Source: Burkholderiales bacterium (GTDB taxonomy: Bacteria > Pseudomonadota > Gammaproteobacteria > Burkholderiales > UBA11063). Taken from it: a DNA stretch of 41,283 bases. The translations under genes were made by a program, and so were the position numbers. How positions within the stretch are numbered: position 1 is the stretch's first letter; each line of letters starts with the position of its first letter. Under the pieces are notes generated by a model. That model was not told the origin of the DNA. It was given only the letters and a program-made list of their open reading frames with translations, and did not search any database. Positions 9,357-17,220 of this stretch are shown one piece after another. The DNA lies in contig JAIEPY010000069.1 of assembly GCA_019748155.1 (NCBI GenBank), forward strand, positions 1 to 41,283, given 5' to 3'.

Positions 9357-9656
9357 ATGGGTGTTCAAATTAAAAATCATGCAAAAGAATATTTGTCTGA
9401 GTTTTCTCAGAACCAAAAATTATGGTACAGGTATCTGATTACAGAAGCAATAAATACAAATGGCAATATTTCTGATGAAGTAATGGCAAAAATTTATATC
9501 TGTTTAAAAGGTGACTTAAATATAGAACGATTCATTTCAACTATTCATCCACGTGATAACTTAGATAATATTAGTGAAAAAGTAAAATTACGAATATATA
9601 ATGATCTAATAGAAGCAAAACATCTTACTTTAAAAGAAATTTTTGAGAGTAAATAA
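9357..9656 (+). CDS. Small protein preceding the STAND NTPase
   Basis: A 99-aa, mostly helical, charged protein with no signal peptide or membrane segment. The N-terminal half (WYRYLITEAINTNGNISDE followed by an hxxIYxxLKG pattern) resembles a short helical module I associate with the N-termini of some large AAA-type ATPases; that is from memory and weak. AAGG lies ten bases before the ATG and a TATAAT lies at 9337-9342. The gene ends at 9656 and the STAND gene begins at once (a TTG at 9658, or overlapping at 9643), so the two are coupled. It could be a free accessory subunit of the STAND protein, or the detached N-terminus of an originally longer protein, since the frames differ by one base. 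Strongly AT-rich, like the next two genes. Confidence 0.7.
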   Translation: MGVQIKNHAKEYLSEFSQNQKLWYRYLITEAINTNGNISDEVMAKIYICLKGDLNIERFISTIHPRDNLDNISEKVKLRIYNDLIEAKHLTLKEIFESK

Positions 9657-9657
9657 C

Positions 9658-12600
9658 TTGTTTAGTAGAAATTTTTTTGTAAGAAATTATAATAAAGCCA
9701 AATCATTAGCTGGTAATAGATTCACACCAGAGCTACATGTTGAGTTACCGATTTCCAATATTTTTGACTATTTAGTCAGACATCAAAGATGTTATACAGC
9801 TCTCAGAAAAATTTATGGTATTATCCATAAAAAGAGTCAATACTTAACCTCTAATGTTGTAAATGACCAAGATAGTAGCCTTAAGAATTTTTATACAAAC
9901 TCTAAAACTCTTAATGATGTGTTAAATCATATCCGAGAATATAATACTAATAGTATTGATTGGATCAAAATAAATGAATTGTCAGAAAATCTTATTGATA
10001 TATCCTATGGCTTGATAAATGCTGTCAATGGGTCTCCATCTTCATATATCAAGACGAGAGAACATGATAGTAGATCAACAACAGACAGAACTAATTATGT
10101 TATACATGATTTTCACGAATATATCAAAAATATTAGAAAAATACATGATTTATCTCAAGATACTGAAGCCCAAATATTTAATAGTCCATATCTATTACTG
10201 ACTGGAGATGCTGGCATCGGTAAAACACACCTACTATGCGACTTAGCAGGTAGATTAATTAATGAGAATGAAGATAAAATAACACCGTGTATCATTTGTT
10301 TTGGTGAACAATTTAATGATGCGGAAAATTTTTGGGAAACTCTTTTTAAATTTTTAGAAGTAACAACAACTAAAAATGCATTTCTATCTGAATTAAATAC
10401 ATTAGCAGAACAAAATAATCAAAGAGCACTAATCATTATTGATGCACTAAATGAAAATGTACTCTCATCACCTAATTATTGGAAAACAAACCTACTTCAG
10501 ATTTTAGAAGATGTGAAACAGTATCCAAATATTGCGCTAATAGTGAGTATTCGTTCTGGATTTGAGAAGATTGTGTTAGATAATGAGATTACGTCTTCGT
10601 TTTCGATAGTTCAGCACGATGGTTTTGCTTCACAAGAGTGGGAAGCTTTAACAAAATTTTTTCTCCAAAAAAATTTACCACTACCTGAGGTGCCACTATT
10701 AACTCATGAATTTAGCAATCCTTTATTTTTAAAATTATTTTGCCAAGCATTTGATAATCCATCAAGAACAAAGAAAGGGCAGGAGTTTTTCAAAGGGCAT
10801 ATCGGTGCAACAACTATTTTTGAGAATTATGTTGATACCGTGGCATATGTATTAGAGGATAGGTTTAATATAAGTCATCTAAAAAATAAAAATATATGGG
10901 ATACTGTAATTGAAAACATTGCTAAAGAAATGTCCTTAAATTATAGTGATAGAATACCACTTGACAAACTTATCGAGATAGTCAAAAATAATCATCCTAG
11001 CGTTGATCATGCTAAGTTAATTGAGTCTTTAGAACAAGCTATGTTAATAAGTAAAATTCCAAATTATAGTAGCAATGAATCTAATTTGAACTTTGAAATC
11101 AGGTTCCCATTCCAAAAGTTTAGTGATTTCTTAATTTCTAGATACATCTTTAAGAAATTACACTCAGAAATTGAAGGTAGAATTACTTTTGATGTAGCAA
11201 AAGAGTACTTCTGTATAACAGACGGCATTTTTGATGTTATTCTTAAGAAAAATTATAATTTAGGATTAATTGAAGCATTGTCAATAGCTCTCCCTGAACA
11301 TACAAGAGGTGATATTGAATTAATTGGATTATTTGATGTTTATGCACAACATTCTGGTTTTAAGAGTCATTTCCTTGAAGCATTTATTCAAAGTATAATA
11401 TGGCGATCAACAAGTGGATTTAATGACGATTTACCAAAAATAATTAGCACAATAAATAATTACATCGTTAACGATGATGGCTTACATACAAAATTTATAG
11501 ATGCACTATTAGCCGTTTCATCGGTTTCTGACCACCCATTTAATGCTGAATTTTTACATAGTCATCTAAATCAGTATTCAATGGCTGAAAGGGATGCTTG
11601 GTGGTCAACTTTCTTACATTATACTTATAATGAAAATAAGTCTGTTGATAGATTATTAAAATGGGGTATATCTAATTCAACAAAATCACTAATAAATGAT
11701 TCAACATTATTGTTAACTGGTATAACTTTAGTGTGGTTCCTAACATCATCAAACAGATTTATAAGGGATAAGGCAACAAAATGCTTGGTCAATATTTTTA
11801 CTAGTCGTTTAATTATCTTAAAAGATTTATTAGTTAAATTTGAGAATGTAAATGATATTTATGTATTAGAACGCATCTATGCCGCTGCTTATGGATGCAT
11901 CATGTTGAGTAATCAAAGTAGTTGTAAAATCGATGATGTACGAAACTTAGTCGACTATATTTGTGATTATTTCTATGTGAAAAATAACCTGCCAGTTCAT
12001 CTACTATTACGTGATTATATAAGAGGAATTGTTGAGTTATCTGTAAAAAAATTTAATTTATGCATAAATACGAAATTTACAATTCCTCCGTATAGTTCTA
12101 TGCTTGATTTAAATGTGCCAAGTGCTGAGACAATAAAAAAACAATACTATGATGACAAAGATAGTGGTTATACTCAGATAGTTTCATCTGTCATGTACAA
12201 CTTAGGATTCTTGGCTGATTTTGGAAATTACGTTATTAACTCTAAGTTAAGGTATTGGAGTTCTGGTAAGATTCAAGATAAAGAAATTAATAGAATATTT
12301 ATCTTCGAAATTTTTATTAAGAACTTGAGTAGTTATCAAAAACAATTGTGGAGTAATTTAATTAATTATATCAATAGCTCACGTGCGTATGATTCTGAAA
12401 TGCTTCATACTATATTGTATTCTAATGAAGCAAATGTTGCGAACATCAATATTTCATTTGATCATAACGTTGATGAAAGAAGCGCTAAGTTATTAAATTT
12501 TAAAAAATCATTATTGTTAGAGCAGCAAATATATTACGTCATAGAAGTTGAACCGTACCTAAATTATAAGTATGAAGTTACACAACCTAAAAATGAATTT

Positions 12601-13770
12601 GATACTGGTTTAGCACAAAGATGGATTTTTACGAGAGTTTTGAGTTTAGGTTTTGACCCTAATATCCATAGTTATTTTGATGAAGTAGTAAGTAGAAATA
12701 GTCATAGAACAGAGCATAAAGCTGAAAGAATTGGTGAAAAATATCAGTGGATTGCTCTACATGAGTTCTTAGCATTTGTTTCGGACAATTATAGACCTAT
12801 TATAGAATCATGGGATAATGATAATAAACAATATCAAGGATCATGGGATCCATTTATTAGAGACATTGATCCATCATTTTTATTACAATGCGATAGTTTA
12901 AAAAGCAATGACTTACCTTTAAAACAATGGCGGAGAAATTTGTTATCTTATGATGCATGGGGCAACCAAGTATCTATAGCTGAGTGGGTAACTACTTTGG
13001 ATGACATACCTAAGTTAGTTGATTTAGTTAACATATTGGATGACAATAATAGTGAGTGGATTTTGTTAGACGGTAGTTTCAAATGGGATGATCACAAAGA
13101 TCCTGCTTTTGAAAAATACGACATCGGGTATAGAAGTTTATGGATCATGATAACAAGTTTAATTGTCAAAAAATCTGAGTATAGATTAATTGTAGACGAT
13201 TTGAAACAAAGAGATTTGTATAATATTAATATTGACTTTGTAAATCGTGTTTATGAAACGTTTCTTGGTGAATATCACAACTCATCTGCTTTTGAATGTA
13301 AATATGGCGAAGACTTATGGCAAGAGTTTTCAATATCTGGCAATAAAACTATTGATGTTCTTCCAACATTTCAATATTATTTGAATGAGTTTACTCTAGA
13401 TTGTTCAGTTGATGATGTATCATCAATAAAAATAAAATTACTGTGTAAGGAAATAGTAGATGATTTAAATCTTCATCATACCAATTTAGATGGTAAATTT
13501 TATGATGTAGATGGAGCTTTAGTTGGCGTATATCAGCCAATATTTGAAGAATCACAATTTGAGACTTTACTAATAAAAAAGGAAACCCTCACTAAGTTTT
13601 TAGAGTGTCATGACTATTCAATATTGTGGATATCTAAATTAGAAAAAAATGTTGTTGAACGCATGAGTTTGAGCACATATTGTGATTTCGGAGGTTTATT
13701 ATTTTATAATGAACAAAATAATTTAGATATGCATATTGTTAAATCTAATAGTAATAGTTTTATTACGTGA
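9658..13770 (+). CDS. Avs-like antiviral STAND NTPase
   Basis: About 1370 aa. Residue numbers count from the TTG at 9658, which has GAGAG eight bases upstream; an in-frame TTG at 9643 would add five residues. Near the N-terminus a TPELHVELPI segment (about 24-33) matches a stretch I know from Avs-type ATPases. Walker A is GDAGIGKT (183-190), Walker B is LIIIDALNE (Asp262, Glu266), followed by a SIRSGFE sensor motif and a SNPLFLKLFC segment typical of STAND NTPases of antiviral (AVAST) type. The remaining ~800 residues should be the helical sensor region; no motif is recognised there. No nuclease, TIR, SIR2 or protease domain is visible before the NTPase. AGA arginine codons and very low GC set it apart from sbcC. 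Its stop lies six bases before the next ATG. Confidence 0.8.
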   Translation: MFSRNFFVRNYNKAKSLAGNRFTPELHVELPISNIFDYLVRHQRCYTALRKIYGIIHKKSQYLTSNVVNDQDSSLKNFYTNSKTLNDVLNHIREYNTNSIDWIKINELSENLIDISYGLINAVNGSPSSYIKTREHDSRSTTDRTNYVIHDFHEYIKNIRKIHDLSQDTEAQIFNSPYLLLTGDAGIGKTHLLCDLAGRLINENEDKITPCIICFGEQFNDAENFWETLFKFLEVTTTKNAFLSELNTLAEQNNQRALIIIDALNENVLSSPNYWKTNLLQILEDVKQYPNIALIVSIRSGFEKIVLDNEITSSFSIVQHDGFASQEWEALTKFFLQKNLPLPEVPLLTHEFSNPLFLKLFCQAFDNPSRTKKGQEFFKGHIGATTIFENYVDTVAYVLEDRFNISHLKNKNIWDTVIENIAKEMSLNYSDRIPLDKLIEIVKNNHPSVDHAKLIESLEQAMLISKIPNYSSNESNLNFEIRFPFQKFSDFLISRYIFKKLHSEIEGRITFDVAKEYFCITDGIFDVILKKNYNLGLIEALSIALPEHTRGDIELIGLFDVYAQHSGFKSHFLEAFIQSIIWRSTSGFNDDLPKIISTINNYIVNDDGLHTKFIDALLAVSSVSDHPFNAEFLHSHLNQYSMAERDAWWSTFLHYTYNENKSVDRLLKWGISNSTKSLINDSTLLLTGITLVWFLTSSNRFIRDKATKCLVNIFTSRLIILKDLLVKFENVNDIYVLERIYAAAYGCIMLSNQSSCKIDDVRNLVDYICDYFYVKNNLPVHLLLRDYIRGIVELSVKKFNLCINTKFTIPPYSSMLDLNVPSAETIKKQYYDDKDSGYTQIVSSVMYNLGFLADFGNYVINSKLRYWSSGKIQDKEINRIFIFEIFIKNLSSYQKQLWSNLINYINSSRAYDSEMLHTILYSNEANVANINISFDHNVDERSAKLLNFKKSLLLEQQIYYVIEVEPYLNYKYEVTQPKNEFDTGLAQRWIFTRVLSLGFDPNIHSYFDEVVSRNSHRTEHKAERIGEKYQWIALHEFLAFVSDNYRPIIESWDNDNKQYQGSWDPFIRDIDPSFLLQCDSLKSNDLPLKQWRRNLLSYDAWGNQVSIAEWVTTLDDIPKLVDLVNILDDNNSEWILLDGSFKWDDHKDPAFEKYDIGYRSLWIMITSLIVKKSEYRLIVDDLKQRDLYNINIDFVNRVYETFLGEYHNSSAFECKYGEDLWQEFSISGNKTIDVLPTFQYYLNEFTLDCSVDDVSSIKIKLLCKEIVDDLNLHHTNLDGKFYDVDGALVGVYQPIFEESQFETLLIKKETLTKFLECHDYSILWISKLEKNVVERMSLSTYCDFGGLLFYNEQNNLDMHIVKSNSNSFIT

Positions 13771-13776
13771 GTTCAC

Positions 13777-14415
13777 ATGAGTAAATCAATGAATACAATT
13801 ATTATTTCAATATTAGCATCAATATTAACTACAATTGTGGGACTTAATATTCAGATAGTAGAATCAAATTATAAAATAGCGCAAGATGCAGCTGATTCAA
13901 TATTTAATAAGCGGATTGAATTAGTTTCAGATGTGAAAAAACTTGAAATGCAAAGTTTTTGGTTTGACCAATTACATACTGATAATATGGTAGATGGTGA
14001 TGTATTAAATAATATAAATTTTAGTCATAAAGTACCAGAATCAGTGGTTAATGAACTAAGGTGGTACGAGGTAGAGAGACTTTTTTTATTTAATAAAATA
14101 TCTCTTAATTATGGTGAGAGTGTTAATACGTTAATAGATGTATATAACAGTGCTGATAGTAGGATTTTTATAGGTCCAGCTCATTTATGGCGACTCCGTG
14201 TTGAAATGATGAAATCGATAAATCAGAATCCTGTTAAATATAGTATTTGGTTTGATTTATTTTGGCACTTTAAATTAATAATTTTTATTACATTGATTGG
14301 GGTTATTGTCTATTTTTATATTGCCAAAAGAAAACAACAAATTGAACGTGAGAAATATTTACATATTTTAGATCAGCATGTTTTAATGATATCTAATTAT
14401 GCAGAGACTGAGTAA
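13777..14415 (+). CDS. Two-TM membrane protein coupled to the STAND NTPase
   Basis: A 212-aa protein of no recognised family. A hydrophobic helix spans about residues 6-25 and a second, stronger one about 166-187 (HFKLIIFITLIGVIVYFYIA), followed by a basic, positive-inside stretch KRKQQ. The ~140 residues between are hydrophilic and helical, with several Trp and Phe, and would lie on the periplasmic side if both ends are cytoplasmic. The start lies six bases after the STAND stop, and GTGAG within the preceding codons can serve as ribosome binding site, so the genes are co-translated. Membrane proteins are known effectors in several phage-defence systems; that this one is the effector is inference from position. 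Its base composition matches the STAND gene. Confidence 0.75.
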   Translation: MSKSMNTIIISILASILTTIVGLNIQIVESNYKIAQDAADSIFNKRIELVSDVKKLEMQSFWFDQLHTDNMVDGDVLNNINFSHKVPESVVNELRWYEVERLFLFNKISLNYGESVNTLIDVYNSADSRIFIGPAHLWRLRVEMMKSINQNPVKYSIWFDLFWHFKLIIFITLIGVIVYFYIAKRKQQIEREKYLHILDQHVLMISNYAETE

Positions 14416-14426
14416 CTAACCATGGC

Positions 14427-14455
14427 ATCGAACAAATACAGAAAATTATCGCTAT
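14427..14455 (+). pseudogene. 5' relic of an AlbA_2-type gene
   Basis: These 29 bases match 26 of 29 bases at 17227-17255, the first codons of the second AlbA_2 gene. In the corresponding frame both read IEQIQ(K/Q)II. After about 15 codons the similarity is lost. The preceding ATG at 14422 is not in that frame. It is either the leftover start of a lost paralogue or a recombination scar. Confidence 0.5.
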
Positions 14456-14533
14456 CAACAAAAAGCTAATTAATTACGCATACGGAAAATAAGCATGGAA
14501 AACCAATTCATAACAAACCACAGAGGCTTTTTA

Positions 14534-15928
14534 ATGACTAACTCTCACGAATCACAAAATACAGAGTTTAAATCCTCATGGCAAGATGATTATCTCAAAT
14601 GGATTTGTGGCTTTGCCAATGCCATTGGAGGAATCATCTATATTGGCAAAGATGATAATGGTGAGGTTGTTGGATTAGCTGATTATGCCAAGTTAATGGA
14701 AGATTTGCCGAATAAAATCCGTAATGCGATGGGCATAATTTGTGATGTTCAGCTTCATGATGAAAATGGCAAGAAATTCATTTCTATCCGAGTTAATCCA
14801 TATTCAGTACCAGTTTCTTTGCGTGGAAGGTTTTATTATCGCTCAGGTAGTGCCAAGATGGAACTTACCGGAGTTGAACTCAATGAGTTTTTGATAAAAA
14901 AAGCCGGGAAAACTTGGGATGATATGATCGAAGATAATGCAACCGTTGCTGATATTGATGAGAACAGTATTACCAAATTTATTGCAGATAGTCAAGGACA
15001 TGGTCGCTTGCCTGAAACTGCTGGTTTAAGTGTATTTCAAATTCTGGAAAAATTAAAACTTACGGATGGTAATAAGCTCAAACGTGCTGCAATTATCATG
15101 TTTGGCAAAGACCCGCTGAAATTTTATCCCAATATACAGGTCAAAATTGGACGTTTTGGTGTTGATGCCGCTGATTTACGTTTTCAGGAAGTTGTTGAAG
15201 GTAATTTGGTTCATATGCTGCATGAAGTGCAAGTACAGCTTAATTATAAATTTTTGACTCGGCCTGTCACTTTTGAGGGTTTTCAACGCAAAGAAAATGA
15301 CATTTACCCAATTGCAGCGCTACGAGAAATATTACTTAATGCCTTGGTACATCGTACTTATATGGGGGCAACTATTCAGATGCGCGTATATGATGATCAT
15401 CTTACTCTTTGGAATGAAGGTTCTTTACCATATGGTCTAAGTCTTGAAGATCTCAAAAAAGAGCACAGTTCGCGCCCGCGTAACCCTGTACTAGCCAACG
15501 CCTGCTTTCTAGGTGGGTATATTGACTCGTGGGGGCGTGGTACTTTAAAAGTAATTAATTCGTGCAAAGAAGCAGGCTTAAAGGAACCAGAAATAATTGA
15601 AAAAAATGGCGGTATTGCCATAACCTTATTTGCACAAAATTATTCTGATAGACAAATTCACGAAATAACAAAAACGTCGGGGAAAACGTCGGGGAAAACG
15701 TCGGGGAAAACGTCGGGGAAAACGTCGGGGAAAACGTCGGGGAAAACGTCGGGGAAAATACTTGATGCAATGCGTTCAAATCCACAGATTACTATTCCAG
15801 AACTTGCACAATTGTGTGGTATTACAACTCGTTCGATAGAAAGAAATATTGAGTCACTCAAAAAATTAAAACTATTACAGCGTATTGGTTCAGCAAAAGA
15901 TGGCTATTGGGAGGTGAGTGTTGATTAA
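14534..15928 (+). CDS. Schlafen AlbA_2-domain ATP-binding regulator with TSGK repeats
   Basis: 464 aa from the ATG at 14534, chosen because AGAGG lies seven bases upstream; an in-frame ATG at 14495 would add 13 residues but has a poor site. An AlbA_2/Schlafen-like domain is at the N-terminus (ESQNTEFKSSW, then FANAIGGIIYIGKDDNG). A GHKL-like ATPase half follows (REILLNALVHR near 265, then GRGT near 335). Seven TSGK tetrapeptides (381-408) form a linker to a C-terminal winged helix (PELAQLCGITTRSIERNI). Such proteins are annotated as putative DNA-binding transcriptional regulators and often travel with restriction-modification or toxin genes. rhuM starts 45 bases downstream on the same strand. 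The natural target is unknown. A second, distant homologue lies at 17221. Confidence 0.85.
   Translation: MTNSHESQNTEFKSSWQDDYLKWICGFANAIGGIIYIGKDDNGEVVGLADYAKLMEDLPNKIRNAMGIICDVQLHDENGKKFISIRVNPYSVPVSLRGRFYYRSGSAKMELTGVELNEFLIKKAGKTWDDMIEDNATVADIDENSITKFIADSQGHGRLPETAGLSVFQILEKLKLTDGNKLKRAAIIMFGKDPLKFYPNIQVKIGRFGVDAADLRFQEVVEGNLVHMLHEVQVQLNYKFLTRPVTFEGFQRKENDIYPIAALREILLNALVHRTYMGATIQMRVYDDHLTLWNEGSLPYGLSLEDLKKEHSSRPRNPVLANACFLGGYIDSWGRGTLKVINSCKEAGLKEPEIIEKNGGIAITLFAQNYSDRQIHEITKTSGKTSGKTSGKTSGKTSGKTSGKTSGKILDAMRSNPQITIPELAQLCGITTRSIERNIESLKKLKLLQRIGSAKDGYWEVSVD
15674..15757 (+). repeat. 7 x 12-base tandem repeat (TSGK codons)
   Basis: ACGTCGGGGAAA is repeated seven times without a mismatch inside the AlbA_2 gene, encoding TSGK x7 between ATPase and winged helix. 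The period is a multiple of three, so copy-number change keeps the frame. The repeat also leaves long open frames on the opposite strand, which are artefacts. Confidence 0.97.
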
Positions 15929-15973
15929 ATGCGTTACTATTACTCGAAAATCTTGTGAGGTATTGATTTAGAT

Positions 15974-16993
15974 ATGAACAAACAACTTAGCATAAAAGAT
16001 GAGCTGACAGATTTTCTGCTCTATACTTCACCCAATGGAAAAGTAAAGATCGAAGTAATCCTAAATGAAGAAACGGTTTGGCTCACGCAAAAAGCTATCG
16101 CGGCTTTGTTTGGGGTAAAAGTACCAGCGATCAGCAAACATTTGAAGAGTATTTTTGAAAGTGGCGAATTGCTAGAAAGTGCAGTTATTTCCATTTTGGA
16201 AACAACTGCAGATGATGGCAAAAATTATCAGGTACAATATTACAACCTCGATGCCATAATCTCGGTCGGCTATCGAGTTAATAGCCATCAAGCAACTCAA
16301 TTTCGTATTTGGGCGACTAACAGCCTAAAAGAATACATTATTAAAGGCTTTATTCTGGACGATGAGCGCCTGAAAAATGGTCGCTATTTTGATAAAGATT
16401 ATTTTCGTGAGCTGTTGGAGCGTGTTCGCTCAATTCGTGCCAGTGAGCGCAGAATTTATCAGCAAATCACTGATATTTTTGCTGAATGCAGCATTGACTA
16501 TGACTCCAAATCTGATCTTACTCAAGAGTTTTATGCGTCAGTACAAAACAAATTTCATTTTGCCATACATGGACAAACCGCAGCTGAAATTGTTTTTAAA
16601 AACGCCGATGCCAATAAAGAGTTTATGGGCTTGCAAACATGGAAAAATGCACCCAACGGCAGAATTTTAAAATCGGACAGTAAAATTGCAAAAAACTATC
16701 TTAGTGAACAGGAAATAAAAAGCCTGGAGCGAGCCGTAGGTGGATTTTTCGATTACATTGAGCGGATTATTGAAAATAGGAACACCTTTACTATGGAGCA
16801 ATTTGCTTTAAGCGTAAATAAATTTTTAGAATTTAATGAGTACAAGGTTCTGGGTGGTAAAGGAATAATTTCAGCAAAACAGGCTGAAGAAAAAGCCGTT
16901 AGCGAATATGAGAAATTTAATAAAACTCAAAAAATTGAGTCAGATTTTGATTCTGCGGTTAAAATGCTGCAAAAGAAAAATAAGCTAAATTAG
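15974..16993 (+). CDS. rhuM: RhuM family protein
   Basis: 339 aa, full length for the family named after RhuM of Salmonella pathogenicity island 3. The N-terminal part has the typical NEETVWLTQKAIAALFGVK segment, a predicted helix-turn-helix, then HLKSIFESGEL and QYYNLDAIISVGYRVNS, all hallmarks. The middle has KEYIIKGFILDDERLKNG and the C-terminal half is a Fic/DOC-related fold (FHFAIHGQTAAEIV, then NAPNGRILKSD). Biochemical function is not established; genes of this family commonly sit inside type I restriction-modification loci, often next to hsdR, and an hsdR-like relic does follow here at 17028. The start has GAGG somewhat far upstream (14 bases). Intact and probably expressed. Confidence 0.9.
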   Translation: MNKQLSIKDELTDFLLYTSPNGKVKIEVILNEETVWLTQKAIAALFGVKVPAISKHLKSIFESGELLESAVISILETTADDGKNYQVQYYNLDAIISVGYRVNSHQATQFRIWATNSLKEYIIKGFILDDERLKNGRYFDKDYFRELLERVRSIRASERRIYQQITDIFAECSIDYDSKSDLTQEFYASVQNKFHFAIHGQTAAEIVFKNADANKEFMGLQTWKNAPNGRILKSDSKIAKNYLSEQEIKSLERAVGGFFDYIERIIENRNTFTMEQFALSVNKFLEFNEYKVLGGKGIISAKQAEEKAVSEYEKFNKTQKIESDFDSAVKMLQKKNKLN

Positions 16994-17027
16994 TGGTGTT
17001 CGCAAATCTAAATAGTGAAAGTTTGGT

Positions 17028-17174
17028 ATGAAATTTACTGAAGCAAAAATAAAGCAAGTGTTTGTCGAATTACTTGACGAGTATGGGTACCCACCCGTTG
17101 AAAGAACTGCGGTTTATGTTGAAATTTTTGAGCAAGCCGAGAATTTCAAAAAAAATCAAAGTGAGCATGTGTGA
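17028..17174 (+). pseudogene. hsdR: hsdR collapsed by internal deletion (N- and C-terminal ends joined)
   Basis: A 48-codon ORF. The first residues MKFTEAKIKQVFVELL match the usual start of type I restriction subunit HsdR (MKFTEAxLE...ELL). From LLDEYGYPP through IFEQAENFKK it instead matches the far C-terminus of HsdR proteins, which typically have an LLxxYGYPP helix and end with a VxEQAE helix. The roughly 700-1000 residues normally between, with the nuclease and helicase motors, are missing. The two similar stretches (ELLxxxGYP near both ends) would allow a deletion to fuse them in frame. I infer a dead restriction gene. It follows rhuM by 34 bases, the usual type I order. No hsdM or hsdS is present in the window. 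Confidence 0.6.
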
Positions 17175-17220
17175 AATCTAATGAAAACATATATTAGAGA
17201 TAAATTAAAGAAATAAACTC

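Noticed and set aside
15674-15757. Tandem repeat as a CRISPR-like array
   Set aside because: 12-base units with no spacers, inside a gene and in frame.
15555-15861. Minus-strand frames with FSPT- and FPDV-type repeats
   Set aside because: They are the reverse readings of the TSGK-coding tandem repeat inside the AlbA_2 gene.
16377-16670. Plus-strand 97-codon frame inside rhuM
   Set aside because: Alternative frame of a well-conserved gene, without a ribosome binding site.
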